Position numbers and translations under genes: made by a program. A stretch of DNA of 64,000 nucleotides, from assembly GCA_047518265.1 (NCBI GenBank), contig JAKZRG010000060.1, positions 62,001 through 126,000 on the forward strand, written 5' to 3'. The notes below the pieces were generated by a model. That model was not told where the DNA came from. It searched no databases and saw only the letters and a program-made list of their open reading frames with translations. This DNA comes from Oceanospirillum sp047518265. Lineage in GTDB: Bacteria > Pseudomonadota > Gammaproteobacteria > Pseudomonadales > Halomonadaceae. Of this stretch, positions 17,016 to 26,270 are shown piece after piece (within the stretch, counting starts at the first letter, position 1; every line of letters begins with the position of its first letter).

Positions 17016-18026
17016 ATGTCTATTAAAGTTGCAATTAATGGTTTTGGTCGTATTGGTCGTAATATATTAAGAGCTCTATTTGAAGGCGGTTACGAAGATC
17101 GTATTAAAATTGTCGCCATTAATGATTTAGGTGACGCCAAAATTAATGCTCACCTGACCCAGTTTGATACCGTACATGGCCGTTTTAATGGTGATGTTGC
17201 TGTAGAAGGCAATGCCTTGGTGGTTAATGGACATAAAATTAATACCTATTCGGAACGCAACCCTGAAGACCTGCCTTGGGCTGACCTAGATATTGATGTT
17301 GTCTACGAATGTACCGGAATTTTTACCAGCCGTGAATCCGCCTCAGCTCATATAAAGGCCGGTGCCAAGAAGGTCATTATCTCTGCCCCTGCCAGCGGTG
17401 TCGATGCCACAATTGTTCATGGTATTAACCACTCTATTTTAAGCTCAGAACATCAAATTATCTCCAATGCCTCCTGTACTACAAATTGCTTAGCCCCCAT
17501 CGCTCAGCCTTTGCATAAAGCTCTAGGTATCGAGAGCGGTTTAATGACCACCATTCATGCCTACACCAATGACCAGAATTTAAGCGATGTTTATCACTCT
17601 GATTTATACCGGGCACGGGCTGCGGCTCACTCAATGATCCCTACAAAAACTGGGGCTGCCGCTGCCGTTGGCTTAGTACTACCAGAGCTAAACGGTAAGT
17701 TGGACGGTATGGCGGTACGGGTACCTACCATTAACGTTTCTCTGGTGGATTTAACCTTTGTTGCCCAACGGGATACTAGCGTTGAAGAAGTGAACAACAT
17801 CATTCAGGAAGCTGCCCACGGCGCTCTTAAAGGTGTCCTTGAGGTGAATAATCTGCCTTTGGTTTCCATCGATTTTAACCATAACCCGGCCTCATCCATC
17901 TTTGATAGCAGCCAAACCAAGGTCAATGGCCGTCTCGTGAAAGTGATGTCCTGGTATGACAATGAGTGGGGCTTCTCCAATCGTATGCTGGATAACACTC
18001 TGGCGCTAATAGAAGCCGCACGCTAG
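17016..18026 (+). CDS. gap: Glyceraldehyde-3-phosphate dehydrogenase, type I
   Basis: Converts glyceraldehyde 3-phosphate, NAD and phosphate to 1,3-bisphosphoglycerate. 336 residues, the standard length. The Rossmann motif NGFGRIGRNILRAL is at 8-21, with an acidic residue in AINDLGD favouring NAD; catalytic SNASCTTNCLAP places Cys at residue 154 and the partner His in TTIHAYTNDQ. WYDNEWGFSNRM is near the C-terminus. An epd-like role is less likely because pyk and tpiA follow. A 17-base duplication repeats the last codons just past the stop. Confidence 0.93.
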   Translation: MSIKVAINGFGRIGRNILRALFEGGYEDRIKIVAINDLGDAKINAHLTQFDTVHGRFNGDVAVEGNALVVNGHKINTYSERNPEDLPWADLDIDVVYECTGIFTSRESASAHIKAGAKKVIISAPASGVDATIVHGINHSILSSEHQIISNASCTTNCLAPIAQPLHKALGIESGLMTTIHAYTNDQNLSDVYHSDLYRARAAAHSMIPTKTGAAAAVGLVLPELNGKLDGMAVRVPTINVSLVDLTFVAQRDTSVEEVNNIIQEAAHGALKGVLEVNNLPLVSIDFNHNPASSIFDSSQTKVNGRLVKVMSWYDNEWGFSNRMLDNTLALIEAAR

Positions 18027-18045
18027 TGGAAGCCGCACGCTGATC
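18012..18045 (+). repeat. 17-bp tandem duplication across the gap stop codon
   Basis: GAAGCCGCACGCTAGTG (18012-18028) is followed at once by GAAGCCGCACGCTGATC (18029-18045). The first 13 bases are identical. The first copy contains the gap stop TAG. Confidence 0.85.
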
Positions 18046-18098
18046 CCTCACATTGTTCGCTTATTCAAACAGTCATCACTTATTAAAAGGCAATAGCT

Positions 18099-19547
18099 AT
18101 GCAACGTAGAACTAAGATTGTTGCGACACTGGGCCCTGCCACCAGCAGCCCTGAAGCCATAGAACAACTGATAACCGCCGGAGTTAATGTTGTTCGAATG
18201 AATTTTTCCCACGGTTCAGCAGACGATCATAGAGCCCGTGCAGAACTCGTACGAGAATATGCAAAAAAACAGGGCCGGTTTGTCGCCATCCTAGGCGATC
18301 TACAAGGTCCTAAGATTCGTATCTCCCGTTTTAGACATAACAAAATCGAACTGCAACCCGGCCAGACATTTATTCTTGATGCAGAGCTGGGACGTGATGA
18401 TGGTGATGAGCACCAAGTCGGTATCGATTATAAAGAGTTGGTAAGAGACAGTCGGCCAGGAGATATTTTACTGCTTGATGATGGCCGGGTTGAATTGGAG
18501 GTTAACCATATTGCAGGTCAGAGAATTCACTGCAAAGTTACTATTGCAGGCCCTCTGTCCAATAATAAAGGAATTAACCGAAAAGGCGGGGGCTTATCAG
18601 CCGCAGCGCTGACGCCAAAAGATAAAAACGACATTCTGGTGGCTGCGGATATTGATGTTGATTATCTGGCCGTATCCTTCCCCCGTAATGCCGATGATAT
18701 TGAGCAGGCCCGCCAGCTGATGAATGCGGCAGGTGGTCAGGCAGGCATTATTGCAAAAATCGAACGTGCCGAAGCGGTTGAAGATCACGAGGTACTAGAC
18801 GATATCATTCGGGCATCGGACGGCGTTATGGTGGCCCGAGGGGATTTAGGTGTCGAAATTGGTGATGCTGAATTGATTGGGGTGCAAAAGCACATTATTG
18901 ATCGGGCACGGGCTCTAAACCGTATCTCGATTACAGCAACCCAGATGATGGAGTCCATGATTACCAACCCTATGCCAACACGGGCAGAAGTCTTTGATGT
19001 GGCTAACGCCGTATTGGATGGCACCGATGCGGTGATGTTATCTGCTGAAACTGCCACTGGTGACTACCCCATACAAACCGTTGAAGCCATGGTACGTGTG
19101 ATTATTGGGGCGGAGCGCCAAGCCATTGTAAAAAAGTCCAATCACCGCATAAACGAAGCCTTTGCTCTGAAAGATGAAACCATTGCGTTATCGGCTATGT
19201 ATGCGGCAAACCATCTTACGGGGGTTAAAGCGATTATCTGCATGACAGAAAGCGGGGCAACCCCTCTTTTGATGTCCCGCATTCGTTCGGAACAGCCTAT
19301 TTTTGCTTACTCCCGTCATCCTAAAACACAGCGTCGAGTATCTATTTATCGAGGCGTTAAAACGGTGCCTTTTAATAGTGAGCATATTCCCAATGAAGAC
19401 ATCAACCGATGCGCAGTGGATGAGTTGGTACGACGGGAAGTAGTGACGGAAGGCGATTTGGTCATCATTACCAAGGGGGATTATGTCAACGCTCAGGGTG
19501 GCACGAATACCATGAAAGTCATCACCGTCGGCGAAAAAATACAATAA
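18099..19547 (+). CDS. pyk: Pyruvate kinase
   Basis: Transfers phosphate from phosphoenolpyruvate to ADP, giving pyruvate and ATP. 482 residues. It has the N-terminal RRTKIVATLGPATSS, MNFSHGSADDHRARA, the metal/catalytic MVARGDLGVEIG near residue 245, and the family signature including ITATQMMESM and NPMPTRAEVFDVANAVLDG, then SAETATGDYP. The C-terminal alpha/beta domain is complete. The length and the E-type regulatory end fit a PykA-like enzyme, but the isoform is not certain. It lies 72 bases after gap, probably in the same transcript. Confidence 0.95.
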   Translation: MQRRTKIVATLGPATSSPEAIEQLITAGVNVVRMNFSHGSADDHRARAELVREYAKKQGRFVAILGDLQGPKIRISRFRHNKIELQPGQTFILDAELGRDDGDEHQVGIDYKELVRDSRPGDILLLDDGRVELEVNHIAGQRIHCKVTIAGPLSNNKGINRKGGGLSAAALTPKDKNDILVAADIDVDYLAVSFPRNADDIEQARQLMNAAGGQAGIIAKIERAEAVEDHEVLDDIIRASDGVMVARGDLGVEIGDAELIGVQKHIIDRARALNRISITATQMMESMITNPMPTRAEVFDVANAVLDGTDAVMLSAETATGDYPIQTVEAMVRVIIGAERQAIVKKSNHRINEAFALKDETIALSAMYAANHLTGVKAIICMTESGATPLLMSRIRSEQPIFAYSRHPKTQRRVSIYRGVKTVPFNSEHIPNEDINRCAVDELVRREVVTEGDLVIITKGDYVNAQGGTNTMKVITVGEKIQ

Positions 19548-19673
19548 TGAATCGTCACAGCCCTAGATAAGTAGCTCCTGTGTAAGTCCCCTCTGGGTAA
19601 ACTTCCCAGTGTGAATACCCAGGCAATTTAACAGGCAATTCTGATAGAAAAACAGATCAAGAGGCATGGAGTC

Positions 19674-20456
19674 ATGAGACATCAGTTTGTTATTGGCAAC
19701 TGGAAAATGAACGGTGATTTACGCAGCAATAGTCGGTTATTGGAAGAGCTGCTTGAGGCGTTTTCTCCTAATAAGGCGTGCTCCCTAGTTATCTGCTCTT
19801 CGTATCCCTATCTACAGCAAGTGGCCGCGAGATTATCCGGGCAAAAGATTCAGTTTGGTGCCCAAGATGTCAGCGCTTTTGACAGTGGCGCTCATACCGG
19901 AGACGTCTCGCCTTTGATGCTGACAGATTTTGGCTGTCAGTATGTTTTGTTGGGCCATTCCGAGAGACGCAGTGACCATCAGGAGTCCAACGACGATATT
20001 GCTGGGAAATTTGCCGCAAGTTTAAAAGCCGGGCTTATACCTGTGCTCTGTGTCGGTGAAACACTAGAGGACAGAGAAGCTGGACTGACAGATGATGTTG
20101 TCAGCGATCAAATCACAAGTGTTATTGAATCCCTAGGCATTGAGGCTTTTCAACAAGCCATTATCGCTTACGAACCTATCTGGGCCATAGGCACCGGTAA
20201 AACCGCCTCTCCTGAGCAAGCTCAGCAGGTTCATCACACCATTCGCTCGTTAATCAAAACATGGGATGTAGAGCTGGGAAATAAGTTACCCATTATTTAT
20301 GGCGGCAGTGTTAACGCCGAAAATGCCGACGCTCTTTTTCAGCAACCGGATATTGATGGTGGACTAGTAGGCGGAGCCTCTTTAGATATGAAGGCCTTTA
20401 TCCGTATTTATCAATCCGCAGTATCGGCACGGCATGAACAAGGAGAGGTTCAGTGA
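19674..20456 (+). CDS. tpiA: Triosephosphate isomerase
   Basis: Interconverts dihydroxyacetone phosphate and glyceraldehyde 3-phosphate, joining glycerol catabolism to gap. 260 residues, TIM barrel. GNWKMNG is at 7-13 (Lys10 binds phosphate), the electrophilic His in LLGHSERR near 96, and the catalytic Glu in AYEPIWAIGTGKTAS near 168; the phosphate loop YGGSVN is near 213. It is 126 bases downstream of pyk. The stop overlaps a possible GTG start of a 29-codon ORF. Confidence 0.96.
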   Translation: MRHQFVIGNWKMNGDLRSNSRLLEELLEAFSPNKACSLVICSSYPYLQQVAARLSGQKIQFGAQDVSAFDSGAHTGDVSPLMLTDFGCQYVLLGHSERRSDHQESNDDIAGKFAASLKAGLIPVLCVGETLEDREAGLTDDVVSDQITSVIESLGIEAFQQAIIAYEPIWAIGTGKTASPEQAQQVHHTIRSLIKTWDVELGNKLPIIYGGSVNAENADALFQQPDIDGGLVGGASLDMKAFIRIYQSAVSARHEQGEVQ

Positions 20457-20542
20457 ATACACAATCGTCAAGTGATGCCATAAGGCCGCCCCAGAATACC
20501 AAGCAAAAAACAGGTGAACGTCTGTTTCCCCACTCAGGTTGA
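20453..20542 (+). CDS. Possible 29-residue protein overlapping the tpiA stop
   Basis: A GTG at 20453 overlaps the tpiA TGA in a GTGA arrangement and is preceded, five bases away, by a strong ribosome site AAGGAGAGG. The frame runs 29 codons (start MNTQSSSDAIRPPQN, end FPHSG) to TGA. The peptide is hydrophilic and unlike anything I recognise. It may be a real small protein, the remnant of a truncated downstream gene, or chance. Low confidence. Confidence 0.3.
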   Translation: MNTQSSSDAIRPPQNTKQKTGERLFPHSG

Positions 20543-20833
20543 AATCCCTGCACTATTTCTTGCAAATTATTGCCCTCTATTTGCCTCCGCAGGTAGATCT
20601 TTGGCGAGCTCTTGTTAGAGCTTGCCTCTTTTTATCGTCGCCTTACCTATTATCCACTTGTCGAGGTCAACTTGCGAAATGGATGTTAGGGATAGTTTGA
20701 CTACCTGCACAACCGTATGGTGTATAAATACGAAAACAATACTATTCTGATCGCACAGCTTCGCTATCACTACACATCAGCATAGTTACGGCCCACAAAC
20801 AATCTCTTGCTGTGAACCGTATTACTTTATTAT
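20543..20833. other. Gap between tpiA and the second chemoreceptor gene
   Basis: About 290 bases in which I see no gene, terminator with a clear stem, or known RNA. The two flanking genes converge here. The start CTATTTCTTGCAAATTATTG and following CT-rich text could be decayed coding sequence linked to the 29-codon ORF, but there is no frame to support it. Confidence 0.3.
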
Positions 20834-22951
20834 TTACAACTTAAACTGCTGTACTACTTGGTTCAGTCGCTGAGATAACTGAGTCAGTTGTTCACTGCTT
20901 TGTGTCGCTTGTTCGGCACCCTGTACCGCTTCTTCTGCCACTCGATTGATGCTCATCAGATTATCGCTGATCGCTTCCACCACACTGGTTTGCTGTTCTG
21001 CGGCACTGGCCACTTGGGCGTTCAGATCAGCAAGGACAGTAACGGACTGAAGGATTGATTCCAGCGAACTACCCGCTTGTACCGCTTGTTCGATACTGCT
21101 GTCTGCTTTTGCCCGGCCTTTATCCATTACCTGTACCGCTTGCGTGGTACTTTTCTGGATACTTTCGATCATGCCCTGCACTTCATCCGTTGACGTTTGG
21201 GTACGTTGGGCGAGGCCTCGTACTTCATCGGCCACCACTGCAAAGCCTCGCCCTGCTTCACCGGCACGGGCCGCTTCAATGGCCGCGTTTAGTGCCAGTA
21301 GATTGGTTTGCTCTGTGATATCCCGAATCACATCCAAGATAGAGGAGATATTTTGACTGTCTTTCTCTAACTTCTGGATGGCGTCAGAGGCCAACTGAAC
21401 CTCATTGGCTAAATCATTAATGGAATCGGTGGTGAGCTGAATCACATTCTGACTTTGATTGGCATCCTGTTTAACATCAACGGTGGCATCATTGGCCTGA
21501 CGGGCACTATCAGCAACGGCTTTAGCTGTGGCGGTCATCTCTGTAGCGGCCGTTAAAATCATAGCCACTTCATCCTGCTGTTTCTCGACACCTTGGCGGG
21601 TTTGATAAGAGATAGCCGCTGAATGTTCGGCAGATTCTGATAGTTTTTGGCCAGAGTCTGCAATCTCTTTAATCATACGCTGCATACGATCCACTAGGGT
21701 GTTGCAAGCATCCGCCAATACACCGGTTTCATCGCTACGATTAATGCTGAGTTTTTGTGTCAGATTACCATCAGCCACCTTGCTCAATACCTCAACTACA
21801 CTGCGAATAGGGCGCACAATACCAGCGGCAACCATCCAGATAGCAATCAGAGCAAGTAGTAGGACAATCACACCAACGATGATCTGGCTATTAATGGCGG
21901 AATCCACCATCTCTGAGATACTGCGATCCATTTCATTAACCGAGGCTAATACCACGGATCTTGGTACTGAGATTAATATAGACCAAGAGATATCCGTGCC
22001 TTTAATGGTGACGGGTACTGCTGCGCGAATTACATCTTGTTCAGGGTAATCATTAATGGCGGTTTGGCCTGATTTAACACTGCCCAATTCTTGCTGCCAG
22101 CCATTACCGCTAATGGAGGAAAATGCCTGCCCTTGATGTTCGCCTTTACTATGAGCCGCAACCGTTCCGTTGTGACTAACGATGATGACTTCACCTTGTC
22201 CTTCGTACAGGGATTGGCTGATCTCAGCTGAAATCTTTTGCATAAACTCCAAGGAGATATCAACACCTGTGATGCCGTGGAATTTATCCTTGATAATCAC
22301 AGGAACCACAAGGGATGTGGTTAGAATATTCTGACCGATAGGCGATGGGCTCCGGGGATCAATCACACAAGGCTTTAGACTTTCTTTGGAACAAAGATAA
22401 TACTCACCGGCTCGTAAACCATTATCACCCACCTTTTTATCCTTGTATCCCAGTAGGGCTGTTTTTGCTAAGCCTTTGTCCGTTTGATGCCAGTATGGAA
22501 TAAAGCGACCACTACGATCATAACCGGCTACTCGGGCACTGAAAAAATCATCAATACTGTCTAGCCCTCCGGCCTCCCAAGCGGTAAATACGCCTAATAA
22601 TTGAGGATTAAACTCGGCAGAGCTTTTTAGCAAACCATCAATACGATCACGCAAGGAAGTATCGTAGAGATCGGCCACCTTGGCGGTGCTTTTCAGACTG
22701 ATAAGGTTTCGGGCAAGTGCATTGGCTTGGTTCATGGAGACATCAAGATAATTACGTACCACTTCTGCACCGTAATTAACCTGTGCAGAAAGCTCGCGTT
22801 TTACCTCGGCCATTAACAGGGTTTTAGTGCGCTCTTGCACCACCTGCTGCATGTTTGTGTAAGTTTGAAATGAGAAAAACAGTAGAATCAATACCACGGA
22901 TAAAACTGCTCCTCCTGTCCAGAGAGCAATTCTTGTTTGTATAGACTTCAT
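20834..22951 (-). CDS. Methyl-accepting chemotaxis protein with dCACHE-like sensor
   Basis: Chemoreceptor of about 705 residues. The ATG at 22951 has GGAAG five to six bases before it; the ATG two codons earlier has none of that spacing. TM1 is near residues 8-30, a large periplasmic region (about 30-350) has double-CACHE features such as GVFTAWEAGGLD, AARVAGYDRSGRFIPYW-like text and GITGVDISLEF, TM2 is near 355-378, then HAMP and the signalling domain with NAAIEAARAGEAGRGFAVVADEV. dCACHE receptors often bind amino acids, amines or organic acids; the ligand here is unknown. It is monocistronic. Confidence 0.92.
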   Translation of the reverse strand: MKSIQTRIALWTGGAVLSVVLILLFFSFQTYTNMQQVVQERTKTLLMAEVKRELSAQVNYGAEVVRNYLDVSMNQANALARNLISLKSTAKVADLYDTSLRDRIDGLLKSSAEFNPQLLGVFTAWEAGGLDSIDDFFSARVAGYDRSGRFIPYWHQTDKGLAKTALLGYKDKKVGDNGLRAGEYYLCSKESLKPCVIDPRSPSPIGQNILTTSLVVPVIIKDKFHGITGVDISLEFMQKISAEISQSLYEGQGEVIIVSHNGTVAAHSKGEHQGQAFSSISGNGWQQELGSVKSGQTAINDYPEQDVIRAAVPVTIKGTDISWSILISVPRSVVLASVNEMDRSISEMVDSAINSQIIVGVIVLLLALIAIWMVAAGIVRPIRSVVEVLSKVADGNLTQKLSINRSDETGVLADACNTLVDRMQRMIKEIADSGQKLSESAEHSAAISYQTRQGVEKQQDEVAMILTAATEMTATAKAVADSARQANDATVDVKQDANQSQNVIQLTTDSINDLANEVQLASDAIQKLEKDSQNISSILDVIRDITEQTNLLALNAAIEAARAGEAGRGFAVVADEVRGLAQRTQTSTDEVQGMIESIQKSTTQAVQVMDKGRAKADSSIEQAVQAGSSLESILQSVTVLADLNAQVASAAEQQTSVVEAISDNLMSINRVAEEAVQGAEQATQSSEQLTQLSQRLNQVVQQFKL

Positions 22952-23351
22952 GATCATCTTCCAAGAGAAAGCGTTATTTTTTATTTGTTTTTATATACTC
23001 TTAACAAGAATCGAACCTATATTAGACAGGTTAGTAAATAAGCACGTCCTTATGACTTTATACCACCTGAGCAATAAACCGATACTTGACTCAAGAGTAT
23101 AGCGTCGTTCGCACACAAAGATTTAATAAATATGTATCTTTATGTTTTTATAGAATAGATTATGTAACTGCCCGCTGTATTATTTAATCAGCAGATCTAA
23201 TTACCTTAGGATAAGTAGCGATAAAACTAAAATCATTAGAACTATTAAAACTTATAAATAAGGTTTTTTATTTCCGGTATTTATATAACCAATAAACACC
23301 CAAACAAAGTTTTCAAATAACTTTTGTTTGGGCATATAAGCATTTATTGGT
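22952..23351. promoter_or_regulatory. Gap between hpaF and the chemoreceptor gene
   Basis: About 400 AT-rich bases. It contains the hpaF terminator (23299-23332); the rest should hold the chemoreceptor promoter, but I cannot pick a -10/-35 pair with confidence. Confidence 0.4.
23299..23332 (-). terminator. Terminator after hpaF
   Basis: CCCAAACAAAGTT (23299-23311) pairs with AACTTTTGTTTGGG (23319-23332), one bulge. An outer pair CCAATAAA/TTTATTGG extends it. It starts 19 bases after the hpaF stop. Confidence 0.75.
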
Positions 23352-23747
23352 CTATTGCTCTTTTTTAGCTGCCAATTTGGCGTGAATATTATTTTGACGG
23401 TAGTTCAGTGTTGGATGCAGTTCCGTTAGTTCAAAACCAATGCTCAGATAACGACGATCAAAGATTGGTTGCAGGCACTGAGTAAAGGTTTCAAATACTT
23501 TATCTGCAGCCGCTTTTAAGACTTCCGGCTCACGACCTGAACCGACCTTTGCCGTCAGATGAATAAAGGTATTTTCCGGATCACCCTCAGCGATACGGTA
23601 ATGCTCACAACGTACTGCACGAGTACGGATACCACCAATCGGAAAAACACCGGTTCCAATAGCGGTTTCATTCAGCTCTTTAAAAAGCGCCGGGATATCC
23701 AGATCATCATCCAGATTGGCGGAATATTCCATAATAAAATGCGGCAT
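23352..23747 (-). CDS. hpaF: 5-carboxymethyl-2-hydroxymuconate isomerase
   Basis: Isomerises 5-carboxymethyl-2-hydroxymuconate in the homoprotocatechuate meta-cleavage pathway. 131 residues, near the 126 of the E. coli enzyme. It starts MPHFIMEYSANL, leaving the family's catalytic N-terminal Pro after Met removal, and contains AEGDPENTFIHLTAKVGSGRE. It is downstream of hpaE but separated by a strong terminator-like hairpin, so it may have its own promoter or rely on readthrough. Confidence 0.9.
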   Translation of the reverse strand: MPHFIMEYSANLDDDLDIPALFKELNETAIGTGVFPIGGIRTRAVRCEHYRIAEGDPENTFIHLTAKVGSGREPEVLKAAADKVFETFTQCLQPIFDRRYLSIGFELTELHPTLNYRQNNIHAKLAAKKEQ

Positions 23748-23794
23748 AGCGATACTCCTGAAATTTGCCGATACAATCCGGCAGAAACAAAAAG

Positions 23795-23837
23795 GCCACA
23801 GGGCCCGCTTTTATAATAAAGCGGGGGATTCTGTGGC
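23795..23837 (-). terminator. Terminator between hpaE and hpaF
   Basis: GCCACAG (23795-23801) pairs with CTGTGGC (23831-23837), and CCCGCTTT with AAAGCGGG inside. On the minus strand the stem is followed by CTTTTTGTTTC, a classic Rho-independent layout. Confidence 0.8.
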
Positions 23838-23940
23838 AAAGAGCACAACAATCGTATGAAATTAAAGCGTTAACACTTCTTTAATCCCCAAAGGGTTTGA
23901 AGAAATATTATTTAAAGTCACCGTTCCTACTAATAAAATA

Positions 23941-25464
23941 TTAGCGACCCAGAACAGGTACTTTATGCAGGTCATGAGCGATACAAACGTTTTTGGTTTC
24001 CATATAGAAATCAAAACTCCAATCGCCACCGTCACGGCCAATACCAGACATTTTCACACCACCAAAGGGTGATGGCAGGTTACGGTTATTTTCGGAGTTA
24101 ACCCAAAGCATACCCGCTTCAACCTTGTCCGCCATGCGCATGGCGCAACCGGTATTACTGGTCCAGATATAACCGGCCAGACCGTAGATGGTATCGTTAG
24201 CCAGGGCGATCGCTTCTTCTTCAGTATCGAATTCGATAGCGGTCAGTACTGGGCCAAAGATCTCTTCTTGAGCGATACGCATGCTGTTTTTAGCTTCAAC
24301 AAACAGCGTTGGTGTTACATAGTTACCTGGACCCATCTCATCACGCAGAGACTTACCACCCACCGCAACGGTTGCACCGTCAGTTTTAGCGATTTCGAAG
24401 TAGCTGGTGACTTTATCGTAGTGACCGGTATGAACCAGAGGACCAACCTCTGTTTCTGGGTCTAGAGAGTGACCGACTTTCAGGTTCGCAACACGTTCTT
24501 TAAGAGCGGCCAGGAACTTGTCTTTGATACCACTTTGTACCAACAGACGGCTGGAGCTGGTGCAACGCTGACCGTTCAGGCTGTAGATCATAAAGACAAC
24601 AGCGTCTAATGCACGATCAAAGTCCGCATCATCAAATACGATTACTGGGTTTTTGCCACCCAGTTCCAGGTGCAAACGCTTCAGGGTATCAGCGGTTTGT
24701 GCCTGAATACGCTTACCCGTGGCAGAATCACCTACTAGGGCAACCGCTTTGATTGCTGGGTGTTCAGTCAGTGCTTTACCCGCAACCGCACCAAAACCGT
24801 TGATCGTGTTCCATACGCCTTTAGGCAGACCAGCCGCTTCTGCACACTCTGCCAGAATCGCACCCGTCAGAGGGCTTAGTTCAGCCGGTTTGTGAACAAC
24901 GGTACAACCAGATGCCAACGCTGGAGCAATTTTCCAGGTAGACAGCATAAACGGTGTATTCCATGGCGTGATAACTGCCACAGGGCCGATAGGGTTACGT
25001 ACAGTGTAGTTAGTGTGCTGATCCTGATGCAGAGACAGACCATTACGGGCTTCAGGTGCTTTATCCGCGAAGAAACGGAAGTTAGCCGCGCCACGTACGG
25101 CAGCTTGACGCATAAAACGTAGAGGCTGACCACAGTCCATAGACTCGATCAGAGCGATCTCTTCAGCACGTTTTTCCAGCTCATCACCCAGCTTGTGCAG
25201 GATCTTTTTACGAGCGGCACCCGGCATAGCGGCCCAGTCTGCCGCTGCGGCTGCGGCTGCTTCACAAGCCGCGTTTACATCTTCTTCAGTGGCGGCAGAA
25301 ACCTTACCCAGATAGCTTTGATCCGTCGGTGTGGTGTTATCAAATGTTTCGCTACCGGTACCTTGAGTCCACTCACCATTGATGTAGTGACCCAGAGTAT
25401 TCTCTTTAAAACGCGCCAGGTAATCCTGAGCTTTTGCGATGTTTTCGTTCAGTTGTTCACTCAT
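23941..25464 (-). CDS. hpaE: 5-carboxymethyl-2-hydroxymuconate semialdehyde dehydrogenase
   Basis: NAD-dependent aldehyde dehydrogenase that oxidises the ring-cleavage product of homoprotocatechuate. 507 residues; E. coli HpaE has 488. Seen are WNTPFMLSTWKIAPALASG, LHLELGGKNPVIVFDDAD with the catalytic Glu, and NGQRCTSSSRLLV with Cys near residue 301. The N-terminus is slightly extended. Assignment to HpaE rather than another aldehyde dehydrogenase depends on its neighbours hpaG1/G2, hpaI and hpaH, which it follows by 32 bases. Confidence 0.9.
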   Translation of the reverse strand: MSEQLNENIAKAQDYLARFKENTLGHYINGEWTQGTGSETFDNTTPTDQSYLGKVSAATEEDVNAACEAAAAAAADWAAMPGAARKKILHKLGDELEKRAEEIALIESMDCGQPLRFMRQAAVRGAANFRFFADKAPEARNGLSLHQDQHTNYTVRNPIGPVAVITPWNTPFMLSTWKIAPALASGCTVVHKPAELSPLTGAILAECAEAAGLPKGVWNTINGFGAVAGKALTEHPAIKAVALVGDSATGKRIQAQTADTLKRLHLELGGKNPVIVFDDADFDRALDAVVFMIYSLNGQRCTSSSRLLVQSGIKDKFLAALKERVANLKVGHSLDPETEVGPLVHTGHYDKVTSYFEIAKTDGATVAVGGKSLRDEMGPGNYVTPTLFVEAKNSMRIAQEEIFGPVLTAIEFDTEEEAIALANDTIYGLAGYIWTSNTGCAMRMADKVEAGMLWVNSENNRNLPSPFGGVKMSGIGRDGGDWSFDFYMETKNVCIAHDLHKVPVLGR

Positions 25465-25496
25465 GTTTCATCTCCGCTCTTAGCTGATTCCTGGGA

Positions 25497-26267
25497 TTAG
25501 TATTTGTCGCCGTAGAAGGTTTCTTCTGACACGATATGGGTTTCCAGTGAGCCGATTTTCTCAATGGTACAAATCACTTTGTCGCCAGGCTGCATATCTT
25601 TCAGACCTTTTGGAGTACCCGTTGCAATCATGTCACCTGGCTTCAGGGTCATGATGTTGCTCAGGTATTCCACTAGGAAAGGCACATCAAAGATGATGTC
25701 TTTAGTGGTACCTTCCTGAGTCAACTCACCGTTTACATGAGTGGTCAGTTTCAGGTCAGAGATATCCCCAACGTCTTCTTTGTCGATCAACCAAGGGCCT
25801 ATTGGGCACAGGGAATCACGGCTCTTAACACGCAGGTTAGGACGATAGTAGTTTTCCAGATAGTCACGGATCGCAAAATCGTTACAGATGGTGTAGCCAG
25901 AGATGTAATCCATAGCATCTTCACGAGAGATGTTTTTGCCTTCTTTACCGATAACGGCAACCAGCTCACACTCGTAATGTTGGAACTCGATATTGTCTGG
26001 ACGGTAAGAGTTCTGCTTGTGACCGGTCAGAGTATTGGCACCTTTCAGGAATACCAGTGGCTCTTTTGGTGGCTCAAACGCTAACTCAGCCGCGTGGTCT
26101 GCATAGTTCAGACCCAGAGCAAAAATAGTACCCGGCTCTTTAATCGGTGATAACCAAGTGACATCGGCTTCGCTGATGGTTTGACCTTCAGCGGTGACCA
26201 GATCACCTTGATCGTTAACAGTTACGTCTAATTCAACATCGTTATGTAGGATACGTGCGTGTTTCAT
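25497..26267 (-). CDS. hpaG2: HpaG C-terminal-type subunit, fumarylacetoacetate hydrolase family
   Basis: 256 residues. Equivalent to the C-terminal half of fused HpaG (HpcE), which decarboxylates 5-oxo-pent-3-ene-1,2,5-tricarboxylate and isomerises the product. FAH-fold motifs are GLNYADHAAEL, PLVFLKGANTLTG, ECELVAVIGKEGKNI with metal-binding acidic residues, YTICNDFAIRDY and TGTPKGLKDMQPGD. It starts three bases after the hpaG1 stop. Split hpaG genes occur in pseudomonads too. Which half does which step is taken from the family. Confidence 0.88.
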   Translation of the reverse strand: MKHARILHNDVELDVTVNDQGDLVTAEGQTISEADVTWLSPIKEPGTIFALGLNYADHAAELAFEPPKEPLVFLKGANTLTGHKQNSYRPDNIEFQHYECELVAVIGKEGKNISREDAMDYISGYTICNDFAIRDYLENYYRPNLRVKSRDSLCPIGPWLIDKEDVGDISDLKLTTHVNGELTQEGTTKDIIFDVPFLVEYLSNIMTLKPGDMIATGTPKGLKDMQPGDKVICTIEKIGSLETHIVSEETFYGDKY

Positions 26268-26270
26268 CGA

